Both the position numbers and the translations under genes were made by a program. Positions 27,650 to 35,511 of a stretch of DNA of 64,000 bases are shown piece by piece. The notes under the pieces are model-generated. The model saw only the letters and a list, made by a program, of their open reading frames with translations, did no database searches and was not told the origin of the DNA. The stretch covers positions 1-64,000 of the forward strand of contig CATXOC010000001.1 in NCBI GenBank assembly GCA_958399925.1. The letters are read 5' to 3'. The stretch comes from an uncultured Candidatus Saccharibacteria bacterium. GTDB taxonomy: Bacteria; Patescibacteriota; Saccharimonadia; Saccharimonadales; Saccharimonadaceae. The first letter of the stretch is position 1, and every line of letters starts with the position of its first letter.

Positions 27650-27970
27650 ATGAAAGAATCTAACGAAATAGTCAAATTGGTTAATCGGCACTGAAACACA
27701 GCGAGTGATGACGAACGCGATGCATTAATAAAACTAATGACGACGTTTGAGTCGCCTGAATGGTCTAAATATATGTTTAAGGCTGAGAAAAACGATATTA
27801 TCGGTAGCGAGCAATTAATGCAGCACTATGACGACATAATGGATAGCTCAGCTCGTGGCATAGCTGATCACGACGGCACAGTAAAAGTCAATCTTGACAA
27901 GAATTATTACCAAGAAAAACTGTCAGCTTTGACAGATTACATAGCGGCATACTTGGACGACACCAAGTAA
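27650..27970 (+). pseudogene. Small gene interrupted by an in-frame TGA
   Basis: A good ribosome site (AAGGAG) precedes ATG 27650 (MKESNEIVKLVNRH). Codon 15 is TGA (27692-27694), after which the same frame continues for 91 codons (NTASDDERDALIKLM, then TFESPEWSKYMFK) to a TAA at 27970. The text on both sides looks like one helical protein of 106 residues. An internal ATG at 27737 has no ribosome site. A TGG to TGA change is the simplest explanation. No family is recognised. Confidence 0.5.
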
Positions 27971-28037
27971 CTACCGCCCGTTACAACGTTACGCCGAGAT
28001 TATAGATTCCCTGTATAATTACAATAGTGCAATACAC

Positions 28038-28066
28038 TTGAAAACACTGATTTAAAAATGTATAAT
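28038..28066 (+). promoter_or_regulatory. Near-consensus sigma70 promoter
   Basis: TTGAAA (28038-28043) and TATAAT (28061-28066) are separated by exactly 17 nt. It drives the small gene at 28155 through an 80-nt leader that contains the hairpin TTGTCGC/GCGACAA just upstream of the ribosome site. Confidence 0.75.
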
Positions 28067-28154
28067 TACTGCAAGAGTTCAGTCTATGGATTCAGGGGCT
28101 AGCGCCTTTCTGCTAGAGCTTGTCGCTTAGCGACAATTTACAAAGGAGATCATA

Positions 28155-28349
28155 ATGGTCAACAAGGACTTCGACCATCTCGAAATCAGCATTCCCCACA
28201 CTAGCAGGAACGATTCACGTCTGCACGTGACATCTCAACCAATGAATTCACAGGGGAAAGCAATTGGTCCAGCTACGCATAGTAGTAGTTTAGGTGCCAT
28301 CGCCATTGGATATGCCGCACATCAAGATTACTACGACTCAAAGAAGTGA
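28155..28349 (+). CDS. Orphan 64-aa protein
   Basis: A strong ribosome site (AAAGGAGA) precedes the ATG. The protein is small, polar in its first half and Gly/Ser/Ala-rich in the second (SSSLGAIAIGYAAHQ), with no clear signal peptide or full membrane span. A near-consensus promoter lies upstream and a terminator directly behind, so it forms its own transcription unit. No family is recognised. A short secreted, toxin-like or phage-derived peptide are all possible. Confidence 0.6.
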   Translation: MVNKDFDHLEISIPHTSRNDSRLHVTSQPMNSQGKAIGPATHSSSLGAIAIGYAAHQDYYDSKK

Positions 28350-28357
28350 TCTCTAAC

Positions 28358-28385
28358 GTCCTTGCCTAACAGCAGGGACTTTTTA
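28358..28385 (+). terminator. Rho-independent terminator after the 64-aa gene
   Basis: An 8-bp stem (28358-28365 with 28372-28379, one G-U pair) with loop CTAACA is followed by TTTTT. Confidence 0.85.
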
Positions 28386-28406
28386 ATGAAGAAAGAAGGA
28401 GAATTG

Positions 28407-28685
28407 ATGACAGGTAAAGAAATTGCCGATGGATATTGCAAAACAATAGTCGACAAAATGGCAAATCACACAGCCGACGAAGCAATAGCTTTAATTAACA
28501 GCGTAGGTGGGTATATGAAGTCTCAGCTAAAACCCAACCTCGGGAAAACGGCATTGATTCAAATTATCTCAAATACCGATTCCCCCGAGTGGGAATTAGC
28601 CAAAGTGTGCAATCTATTGGGTATATCAGATATCGGCACAGATAAATATACATGGGATACTATGCCGGATTTAGATCAAAAATAG
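28407..28685 (+). CDS. Orphan 92-aa protein
   Basis: I start at ATG 28407 (MTGKEIADGY), placed behind AGAAGGAG; upstream starts would run into the preceding terminator. The 92-residue product is helical and cytoplasmic in character, with no membrane segment and no recognised domain. The phrase SNTDSPEWELAKVCNLLGI is similar in tone to TFESPEWSKYMFK in the broken gene at 27650, so the two may be distant relatives. Confidence 0.55.
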   Translation: MTGKEIADGYCKTIVDKMANHTADEAIALINSVGGYMKSQLKPNLGKTALIQIISNTDSPEWELAKVCNLLGISDIGTDKYTWDTMPDLDQK

Positions 28686-28732
28686 CTAGAACTTCTGAGC
28701 CATCCTACTTGTCCAGCAGCTTAAATTACATA

Positions 28733-28894
28733 TTAATAGTTCCCTTTCACAAAGGGAGCTGGCGCCCGTCTAACGCAAAAGATGTGATGGTACATGTTAT
28801 AGCTCCCTTTCGCAAAGGGAGCTGGCGCCCGAATTTACAACTGAATACGTGGGGTGCGGTTATAGCTCCCTTTCGCAAAGGGAGCTGGCGCCCG
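28733..28894 (+). repeat. Three-copy palindromic repeat with exact 63-bp period (CRISPR-like or REP-like)
   Basis: Copies begin at 28733, 28796 and 28859. Copies 2 and 3 are identical over 36 nt (GTTATAGCTCCCTTTCGC, then AAAGGGAGCTGGCGCCCG); copy 1 differs at four positions. The two intervening 27-nt segments (28769-28795 and 28832-28858) are unrelated. Each copy has the hairpin CTCCCTTT/AAAGGGAG. After copy 3 the sequence continues into GGGCG and ACTGAGGG, forming a second hairpin with its CGCCC end. No cas gene is in the window. Confidence 0.7.
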
Positions 28895-28954
28895 TTAGGG
28901 CGACTGAGGGTTCGTAGAAAATGCTCCTTTACGAAAAAAGCGATAAAGCGCAAT

Positions 28955-29367
28955 CTATTCAATCGCGGTGATTTCGCCGTTTTTAGGTAGAACATACGCT
29001 GATTGCGGCTACCACGGAATTTCAGAGTGAGGTCGCGTTCGGGTAGAATAAATGGCCCGTCAATTAGAATGTCCAGCGATTTCGTAAACTCCCACATATC
29101 CAGCTCGGCCCACTCGCGCTGATATTTAATGTTTTTGTAAGTAAAGCCGCTGAAGGACAAGATATTCCAGCTCAATTCTTTGCGAGCCCAGTCGGCAATT
29201 TCCTTGCAAGCTTTCGCCTGTAGCATCGGCTCACCACCACTAAAAACGATGCCAGTCTGTCCGCACAGCTTGCGTAACCGATCCTTTACCCAGTCAATTT
29301 TTACCACTATTCCCGCCTGATCTGACCAGGATTCCGGATTGTGCCAGCCTGGGCAGGTGCGGTAGCA
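28955..29367 (-). pseudogene. Truncated second copy of nrdG
   Basis: The minus strand encodes about 137 residues closely matching the NrdG at 30174-30692 (GGEPMLQAKACKE, SFSGFTY, DILIDGPFILPERDL, KFRGSRNQRM). It lacks the first 30 or so residues, starting abruptly at CYRTCPG. The third radical-SAM cysteine is replaced (CPGWH for CPGCH), and one base is lost in an A run near 28980, so the frame misses its original TAG at 28955-28957. It cannot make a working activase. Confidence 0.88.
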
Positions 29368-29615
29368 TATAGTTAAATTTTAAGAAAAAGTGAATAAAAC
29401 CCACCCAGTAAACCCACCCGATGGCTTCGCCATCTGCCCTCCCTTGATAGGGAGGGACTTATAAATTCAGCTTGCCCGCCGCCTGACGGGGCAAGCCTTA
29501 AGTTAAGTTGTTACGCCTCGTAGTAACTACTGCCACTGCTTGCCTACCACTTATGATAAAACATCTACATTAAACGAAATAACTCGTTTAACGAACATCA
29601 AGGAGTAATCATATC
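29368..29615. other. Gene-free stretch with hairpins
   Basis: No gene is seen. It holds GATGGC-ttc-GCCATC (29420-29434), the 8-bp perfect palindrome CCCTCCCT/AGGGAGGG (29437-29456) and a 24-bp element (29469-29492) repeated exactly at 30139-30162. Confidence 0.6.
29469..29492 (+). repeat. 24-bp direct repeat, copy 1
   Basis: It is identical to 30139-30162 over 24 bp. Here it is completed by AAGC, giving an 8-bp stem GCTTGCCC/GGGGCAAGC. Confidence 0.8.
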
Positions 29616-29787
29616 ATGGAGTACACAGTCACAAAACGACGACTTCACTACCAAAGTCAGTGGCGACTACAGTAAAGACGGAGAGGAAAGGACTGACTTT
29701 CTGATTTTCGGCAGAAAAACTGGAGAGCATGCCCATGTATCCGTAGATGCCAATGGCAAAATGACTATATGGCATGACCTACGATAA
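29616..29787 (+). pseudogene. Small frameshifted gene
   Basis: An AAGGAG site precedes ATG 29616 (MEYTVT). Within an AAAA run near 29632 one extra base shifts the frame. The downstream frame reads NDDFTTKVSGDYSKDG, then FLIFGRKTGEHAHVSVDA and ends WHDLR at TAA 29787. The original protein would have been about 56 aa. No family is recognised. Confidence 0.45.
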
Positions 29788-29852
29788 ATAATTAGGCCTT
29801 GGCATGTCTATAAACTGCTAATAAAATATTATAAAATACGGGCAATCTAATC

Positions 29853-30095
29853 ATGACAAAACAAGAAGTGTACGACAAAATAGCTAAAATGCGCAAACAA
29901 TGCGCAGATGACGATGAATTTATAGTCAGACTGGTATCCTTTATTGCACTGAATGATTTAGACGACAATAATGAGGCTATATCGACAATGCTAGATTTAG
30001 CAGTAGAATATAATGACAATATTACATCTGCAGAACAAAAACAGCGCATTAAGTTAGCTATCACATACCTGCTAGATGCATTATCTAATAATTGA
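29853..30095 (+). CDS. Orphan 80-aa helical protein
   Basis: The 80-residue acidic, all-helical protein (KQEVYDKIAKMRKQC, DNNEAISTMLDLAVEY) has no membrane segment and no recognised domain. The ribosome site is weak. A terminator-like hairpin follows at 30145-30171. The opposite strand is also open over the same span, but it would give a Ser/Leu-rich product typical of a shadow frame. Confidence 0.5.
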   Translation: MTKQEVYDKIAKMRKQCADDDEFIVRLVSFIALNDLDDNNEAISTMLDLAVEYNDNITSAEQKQRIKLAITYLLDALSNN

Positions 30096-30138
30096 TTAAC
30101 AATTGATGTAAACCGCACCTAGCATCAACCGAGTCACC

Positions 30139-30171
30139 AGCTTGCCCGCCGCCTGACGGGGCGGGACTTTT
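30139..30171 (+). terminator. 24-bp repeat copy 2 acting as a terminator
   Basis: The repeat (30139-30162) continues into GGGACTTTT. The stem CCCGCC/GGCGGG (30145-30150 with 30160-30165) with four T forms a plausible terminator for the 29853 gene, and it faces the end of nrdG. Confidence 0.55.
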
Positions 30172-30173
30172 GG

Positions 30174-30692
30174 CTACTCAATCGCGGTAATCTCGCCGTC
30201 TTTCAGATGGAGCATGCGTTGGTTGCGGCTGCCACGAAACTTCAACGTTAGATCACGCTCAGGTAGAATAAACGGCCCATCAATCAGAATATCCAAGGAC
30301 TTAACAAAATCCCACATAGCAGGCTCAGCCCACTCACGCTGGTATTTGATGTTTTCATAAGTAAATCCACTAAAGGATAGTGTATTCCAACCCATCTCCC
30401 GACGCGCCCAATCAGCAAGCTCTTTACAAGCCCGCGCCTGCAACATCGGTTCACCACCGCTGAAGGTAATGCCAGTTTGACCACGGAGCTTGCGCAACTG
30501 ATCCTTCACCCAATCAATTTTAACCACCGTACCAGCTTGATCCGACCAAGACTCCGGATTGTGACAGCCTGGGCAAGCTCGATAACAACCCTGACACCAA
30601 ACTACCGCCCTAAGTCCTGGCCCATCCACAATAGAGTCGCTCTGGATTGGGCCAGCTAACAAGATTTCATCATCGTTAATATCAATTGCCAT
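30174..30692 (-). CDS. nrdG: Anaerobic ribonucleotide reductase activating enzyme
   Basis: The 172-aa radical-SAM protein puts the glycyl radical on NrdD. The 4Fe-4S motif is CYRACPGC (CxxxCxxC), preceded by SIVDGPGLRAVVWCQGC. The SAM-binding GGEP follows at FSGGEPMLQ, and the C-terminal DGPFI and RGSRNQR segments are family-typical. Length matches NrdG (about 155-175). It lies 8 bp after nrdD on the same strand, so it shares the NrdR-regulated promoter. A broken duplicate lies at 28955-29367. Confidence 0.95.
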   Translation of the reverse strand: MAIDINDDEILLAGPIQSDSIVDGPGLRAVVWCQGCYRACPGCHNPESWSDQAGTVVKIDWVKDQLRKLRGQTGITFSGGEPMLQARACKELADWARREMGWNTLSFSGFTYENIKYQREWAEPAMWDFVKSLDILIDGPFILPERDLTLKFRGSRNQRMLHLKDGEITAIE

Positions 30693-30700
30693 TGATATTA

Positions 30701-32842
30701 TTATACCTTACTAAGCCTACGTGGTTGAGCAGCTTTAGCTAGCTCGCGTTCGGCTTTCTGGCTTTTAGTATAGACACCCGTGATACTGGTTGACACGCCG
30801 TGCTTGACGCGCGCTTTCTCTTCGGCGCGTTTAGCGTCATTCCAATTCTCTAGTGAACCTACTAGATAGCCAGTAATACGACGCAGACGCTCGAAGCCGA
30901 CAGGGCCATCCGTTTCCTCACGGCCACAGCTTGGACAAGTTGTACCACTGATAATACCGCTAAAGCCGCAAACTGGGTCACGATCCACTGGGTGATTAAC
31001 TGAGCCATAGCCAATGCCTTTTTCCTTCATGTGACGAATCACAGCCTCGAATGCCTCGATATTCTGGCTCGGATCACCGTCTAACTCGATATAGGTAATA
31101 TGACCAGACTTACATAGCGCATGAAAAGGCGCTTCCTTGTCAATCTTATCAAATGCACTAATGTGGAAATAGACTGGCACGTGGAATGAATTAGTATAGA
31201 ATTCGCGATCTGTTACACCCTTAATCTTACCATATTTCTTCTGATCCATACGGGTAAAGCGTCCCGATAGACCTTCGGCTGGGGTTGCAAATACACCGTA
31301 GTTCATATTGTATTTTTTACTGTACTCTTCACAGCGATCTGCCATATGCTTTACAATCTCTAGACCCTTCTGCTCCATCTCATCTGATTCGCCGTGATGA
31401 TGCCCTGTCATAGCAACCAAGGTTTCTGCAAGGCCGATAAAGCCAATCGATAGTGAGCCGTGCTTGATCACGCTTTCTAGCTCGTCATCTAGGCCCAGCT
31501 TTTCACTGCCCATCCAATTACCTTCACCCATCAAGAATGGGAAGTTACGCACTAGCTTATGCGCTTGGAACTGATAGCGATCCCATAACTGATCCGCCAC
31601 CATGTCCATTAGCTTGTCCAGCTCTTTATAGAAACCCTTCCAATCTGGCTTTTGGCGCTTACCTAAGCAAATGCCGTGCTTAATACCAAGACGTGGCAGA
31701 TTAATTGATGTGAACGAGCAATTGCCACGGCGCACTGACGTACCATTCGATTCCGGAAAGATCGACTCAAACACGCGCGTCCGGCAACCCATGGTAGCAA
31801 TTTCTGTATGATAATCACCGGGCTTGTAGTACTTTAGATTAAATGGCGCATCGATAAATACAAAATTCGGAAATAGACGCTCTGACGAGACTTTCATTGC
31901 CAGTTTAAACAAATCGTAGTTCGGATCCTCAGGGTTATAGTTTACGCCCTCCTTTACCTTGAATACGCCAATTGGGAAAATAGGCGTCTCGTGTCGGCCT
32001 AAACCCGCTTCGGTTGCCTTTAACCATTGTTCAATCACCAGCCGGCCAGCCTCTGATGTATCGGTACCAAAGTTTAACGACGTAAACGGCACCTGTGCAC
32101 CAGCACGTGAATGCATGGTATTTAGATTATGCACTAGCCCCTCCATAGCTTGGTAGGTCTGGCTGATTGTATCGGCTTTTGCTTCTTTAAACACCTTATC
32201 TGGAATATCATCAACAGTCTGTGGGTAATCTAGCTTTGCTAAATCCTCATCGGTGATTTTGTAATCATTATTAGTATAATCATTGTACCGCTTGAGCTCT
32301 TGTCTGACATTCTTGCGATAGGTCTTATTCACACCTGGTGCCATTGCATAATCAAAGTTCGGGATAGCTTGACCGCCGTGCTGCTCGTTCTGGTTTGATT
32401 GCAGAATAATAGCACACAGCGCCGCGTAGCTACCGATACTGTTAGGAGTACGTAGATAGCCATGGCCGGTCGAGAAACCACCGTTTTTAAATAGTTCTAG
32501 TGGGTCAGTCTGGCAGCAAGTTAACGTACCGGTAGCATAAAAATCTAGATCGTGGATATGGATGTCGCCATTATCGTGTGCTTTGGCGTGTTCTGGTTTC
32601 AGCAAAAATGTCTTGGCGTACTCCTTTGATCCTGCCTGACCAAACTGGAGCATCTTGCCCATGGCAGTATCGCCGTCGACATTGGCATTCTCGCGCTTAA
32701 TATCACTCGAGTCCTTAGCCAGTGAGCCCACTATGGTTTTGTATGACGAAATTAGTTTATCCTCATTGAACTTATGCGCACGTTTATTACTTTTTTTAGA
32801 ATCTTTCGAAACTTCGTCGCGTTGCATAGTCGACACTGACAT
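30701..32842 (-). CDS. nrdD: Anaerobic (class III) ribonucleoside-triphosphate reductase
   Basis: The 713-aa enzyme reduces NTPs to dNTPs under anoxic conditions using a glycyl radical. The glycyl-radical loop is RITGYLVGS near the C-terminus, preceded by a zinc site with CGFSGII and CPSCG. Catalytic cysteines include those in TLTCCQTDP and ATMGCRTR. The N-terminus is short, with only a reduced region before DGDTAMGKMLQFG, so a full ATP-cone domain is not evident. It is the only reductase in the window. The ATG is preceded by GGAGGGTATAAGGAAG. The promoter carries two NrdR-type boxes. Confidence 0.95.
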   Translation of the reverse strand: MSVSTMQRDEVSKDSKKSNKRAHKFNEDKLISSYKTIVGSLAKDSSDIKRENANVDGDTAMGKMLQFGQAGSKEYAKTFLLKPEHAKAHDNGDIHIHDLDFYATGTLTCCQTDPLELFKNGGFSTGHGYLRTPNSIGSYAALCAIILQSNQNEQHGGQAIPNFDYAMAPGVNKTYRKNVRQELKRYNDYTNNDYKITDEDLAKLDYPQTVDDIPDKVFKEAKADTISQTYQAMEGLVHNLNTMHSRAGAQVPFTSLNFGTDTSEAGRLVIEQWLKATEAGLGRHETPIFPIGVFKVKEGVNYNPEDPNYDLFKLAMKVSSERLFPNFVFIDAPFNLKYYKPGDYHTEIATMGCRTRVFESIFPESNGTSVRRGNCSFTSINLPRLGIKHGICLGKRQKPDWKGFYKELDKLMDMVADQLWDRYQFQAHKLVRNFPFLMGEGNWMGSEKLGLDDELESVIKHGSLSIGFIGLAETLVAMTGHHHGESDEMEQKGLEIVKHMADRCEEYSKKYNMNYGVFATPAEGLSGRFTRMDQKKYGKIKGVTDREFYTNSFHVPVYFHISAFDKIDKEAPFHALCKSGHITYIELDGDPSQNIEAFEAVIRHMKEKGIGYGSVNHPVDRDPVCGFSGIISGTTCPSCGREETDGPVGFERLRRITGYLVGSLENWNDAKRAEEKARVKHGVSTSITGVYTKSQKAERELAKAAQPRRLSKV

Positions 32843-32895
32843 CTTCCTTATACCCTCCGATCAACTTGATATTATGTCAATTTTGTTTTACCAAT

Positions 32896-32950
32896 ACACT
32901 ACTGCTTGTGTATTGTTTTTAGTCTAATACACCATACATAGTGGTGTCAA
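32896..32950 (-). promoter_or_regulatory. nrdD promoter with two NrdR boxes
   Basis: On the minus strand TTGACA (32945-32950), a 17-nt spacer and TTAGAC (32922-32927) form the promoter. Two 16-bp palindromic boxes of the ACACWATATATWGTGT type lie at 32929-32944 (within the spacer) and 32896-32911 (just past the start point). Their starts are 33 bp apart, about three helical turns, which is the classic NrdR arrangement. Confidence 0.72.
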
Positions 32951-33045
32951 TAAGCTCTAGCATGTAATATTTGCAACGCTAACAGGGGTAGCATAGTGTT
33001 TGTAGCTTTAATTAAAACACTATATCTGCAATAATAAGACTAACC

Positions 33046-33747
33046 ATGAATAAGGGACTAGAAATTAAGAATCTTAGCGTTGCAACAACGGAGGGTAAAA
33101 CCATTTTTAGCAATGTATCAGTAAGGTTCGATGACAACAAAAACTACGCCTTGGTTGGTCGCAATGGTAGTGGTAAGAGCACACTAGTTAGCGCCATTAT
33201 GGGTCATCCGCATTATCAAATCACTGGCGGACAAATACTATTAGACGGCAAAGACATTACCAATCTATCGCCCGACGAGCGCGCAAAGCGCGGACTTTTC
33301 TTAGCTATGCAGTACCCCGCCGAAATCCCTGGCGTTAGCTACGCCAACTTTCTACGCACCGCACTAGGACGATTAACTGGCAATCAGTTTAATTTCCTAG
33401 AGGTATTAGAGCACCTACAACGCGAGGCTAAGGCGTTAGGTTTTAAAGATTTTGATTATAACCGCGATCTCAACGTTGGATTTAGTGGTGGCGAGAAGAA
33501 GAAATCAGAAATTCTACAGATGCTAATTTTAAAGCCTCGCTTTGCGTTTCTAGACGAGCCAGATTCTGGCTTAGATAAAATCAGTGTCAAGCGACTAAGC
33601 GAGCGGCTGGCGCAACTAGATTTTCCAACTTCCCTTATCGTCATCTCGCACCACGACAAACTACTAGAGACGATCAAGCCTGAATCTATTTATGATATGG
33701 AACAGCTCGAAGGGTTAGCAGGAGGCGCCGACCTTGACGAAGACTAA
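33046..33747 (+). CDS. sufC: SufC, Fe-S assembly ATPase
   Basis: The 233-aa ABC-type ATPase energises the SufBCD scaffold. Walker A is GRNGSGKST, the signature is FSGGEKKK and Walker B is FAFLDEPDSGLD, followed by the His loop ISHHD. SufC lacks membrane domains, as expected. It is the first of five overlapping genes (C-B-D-S-U). Its end overlaps sufB by 14 bp. The start is an ATG with only a weak upstream ribosome site; a TATATC/AATAAT-rich stretch lies 10-25 nt upstream. Confidence 0.96.
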   Translation: MNKGLEIKNLSVATTEGKTIFSNVSVRFDDNKNYALVGRNGSGKSTLVSAIMGHPHYQITGGQILLDGKDITNLSPDERAKRGLFLAMQYPAEIPGVSYANFLRTALGRLTGNQFNFLEVLEHLQREAKALGFKDFDYNRDLNVGFSGGEKKKSEILQMLILKPRFAFLDEPDSGLDKISVKRLSERLAQLDFPTSLIVISHHDKLLETIKPESIYDMEQLEGLAGGADLDED

Positions 33748-35071
33748 ATTTCCTAATGGACTAAGCGAGGATATCGTTCGCCGCATTAGTGCCGCCAAAC
33801 ACGAACCAGACTGGATGCTACAAGTGCGCCTAGATGCATATCATCAGTTCATTAATATGCCGATGCCTAAGTTCGGACCCAAATTAGATATTGATTTCGA
33901 TAGTATCTGTTATTACGCCACTCCAACTGACCAGCCGACTGACCGTTGGGATAACTTACCGCGCGATATTAAAAATACTTATGACCAAATTGGCTTACCT
34001 GAAGCCGAGAAGCGCTACTTAGCTGGTGTTGGTGCTCAATACGATTCCGGTGTAGTCTACCAAAATCTCAAGGCTGAATGGGAGAACTTGGGCGTAATCT
34101 TTCTCGACACTGATACTGGGCTACAGAAATACCCCGATCTATTCAAAAGGTTCTTCGGTAAAGTTATCCCTGCCCGTGACAATAAATTCGCTGCACTCAA
34201 CACTGCAGTCTGGAGTGGCGGCAGTTTTATCTACGTGCCACCACATGTCCAGTTAACTATTCCATTGCAAGCATATTTTCGCATCAACATTGCAAACCTA
34301 GGTCAGTTTGAACGCACGTTAATCATTGCCGACGAGGATGCTGAAGTGCAATATGTCGAAGGGTGCACTGCTCCAATTTATTCGACAGACAGCCTACATG
34401 CGGCTGTGGTCGAAGTAGTTGCCATGCCAGGCAGCCGCGTCCGCTACACCACCATCCAAAACTGGTCTACCAACGTTATCAATCTAACTACCCAGCGCAT
34501 GCTGGTTCAGAAAGATGCTGTTGGTGAATGGATTGACGGTAATATTGGCAGCAAGATTACCATGAAATATCCCTCGGTCATCTTAGCTGGCGAAGGTGCT
34601 CGCGGCGACATCTTGTCCATGGCAGTTGCCAAGGGTACACAAAATCAGGATAACGGCGGCAAGGCTATTCACTTAGCACCCAACACCTCATCTACAATTG
34701 TCTCAAAATCTATCTCGCTAGATGGCGGTGTCTGCAGTTATCGCGGCAAGATTAAAATTGCGCCAAATGCAGCCAATGCAAAAACTTCAACTAAATGCGA
34801 TGCTTTATTGATGGACTCCACTAGCGTCAGCAACACTTTCCCGACTAATGATATTCATCGTAGCGACGCTGAAATCGCGCACGAAGCAACCGTCAGCAAG
34901 GTCAGCGAAGAACAGCTGTTTTATATGATGAGTCGTGGGCTAAGCGAAGATGAAGCAACCGGCATGATTGTTAATGGCTTCATGGAGCCGATCGTTAAGA
35001 ATCTACCCATGGAATACGCCGTTGAGCTTAATCGCCTAATTGACATGTCAATGGAGGGTAGCGTCGGATGA
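33734..35071 (+). CDS. sufB: SufB, Fe-S scaffold protein
   Basis: The 445-aa beta-helix protein assembles Fe-S clusters together with SufC and SufD. Recognisable SufB text includes FAALNTAVWSGGSFIYVPP, YVEGCTAP, CDALLMD and the terminal ATVSKVSEEQLFYMMSRG. The Cys of TKCDAL and the Glu/His around AEIAHEATV fit the active-site residues. The start is a TTG at 33734, chosen because a perfect AGGAGG sits 8 nt before it inside the end of sufC. It overlaps sufD by 4 bp (ATGA). Confidence 0.95.
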   Translation: MTKTKFPNGLSEDIVRRISAAKHEPDWMLQVRLDAYHQFINMPMPKFGPKLDIDFDSICYYATPTDQPTDRWDNLPRDIKNTYDQIGLPEAEKRYLAGVGAQYDSGVVYQNLKAEWENLGVIFLDTDTGLQKYPDLFKRFFGKVIPARDNKFAALNTAVWSGGSFIYVPPHVQLTIPLQAYFRINIANLGQFERTLIIADEDAEVQYVEGCTAPIYSTDSLHAAVVEVVAMPGSRVRYTTIQNWSTNVINLTTQRMLVQKDAVGEWIDGNIGSKITMKYPSVILAGEGARGDILSMAVAKGTQNQDNGGKAIHLAPNTSSTIVSKSISLDGGVCSYRGKIKIAPNAANAKTSTKCDALLMDSTSVSNTFPTNDIHRSDAEIAHEATVSKVSEEQLFYMMSRGLSEDEATGMIVNGFMEPIVKNLPMEYAVELNRLIDMSMEGSVG

Positions 35072-35511
35072 GCAAACAAATCCATCAAACTATTACGGGC
35101 GAGCTTAGCAAAAAATACCTGATTGAGACTGACCAGGATTGCAGTTTTGACTTATGCTTTATTCATGATAAGCCTAATACTTCATCGAATATTTCTATCC
35201 TGATCTTAGCCAGTGGTCAAGCTCATATCAGCGTCAATGCAACTATTGTTATCAAAAGTAGTGCACCGGGTACTAACGCCTGGCTAGATATCAAAGTCAT
35301 TACACGCGACCAGGCAATCGTAACGGCGGCTCCTAATCTAGAAATACATAGCGACGCGGTCAAAGCCGGCCATTCCTTATCTACTAAACGGGTTAGCGAG
35401 GACCAGTTATTCTATTTGGCTAGCCGCGGCATTAATCGCACCGTCGCAGAACAATTAGTACTCAACGCCATCGCCGAACCATACCGAAATAAAGGAATAA
35501 AACTAATATGA
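35068..35511 (+). CDS. sufD: Minimal SufD-like protein
   Basis: At 147 aa this is about one third of a normal SufD (roughly 400 aa). What remains is the C-terminal SufBD core: a run of beta strands followed by AVKAGHSLSTKRVSEDQ and LFYLASRGI, with the His of the SufB-SufD interface kept. The N-terminal helical domain and most of the beta-helix are missing. The position between sufB and sufS, overlapping each by 4 bp, makes a SufD role likely despite the small size. It may cap or pair with SufB in place of a full SufD. Confidence 0.8.
   Translation: MSKQIHQTITGELSKKYLIETDQDCSFDLCFIHDKPNTSSNISILILASGQAHISVNATIVIKSSAPGTNAWLDIKVITRDQAIVTAAPNLEIHSDAVKAGHSLSTKRVSEDQLFYLASRGINRTVAEQLVLNAIAEPYRNKGIKLI

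Noticed and set aside
27971..28037. Second promoter from a TATAAT at about 28014
   Set aside because: No acceptable -35 at 15-19 nt; the consensus promoter at 28038-28066 explains the downstream gene.
28747..28954. C-terminal extension of the minus-strand nrdG-like frame
   Set aside because: This tail arises from the frameshift near 28980 and from reading into the repeat array, not from a real fused domain.
28652..28990. Plus-strand 112-codon frame across the palindromic repeats
   Set aside because: Its APFRKGSWRP repeats come from translating the repeat array; no ribosome site or other support.
29792..30118. Minus-strand 108-codon frame
   Set aside because: Antisense to the 80-aa gene; Ser/Leu-rich shadow composition and no ribosome site.
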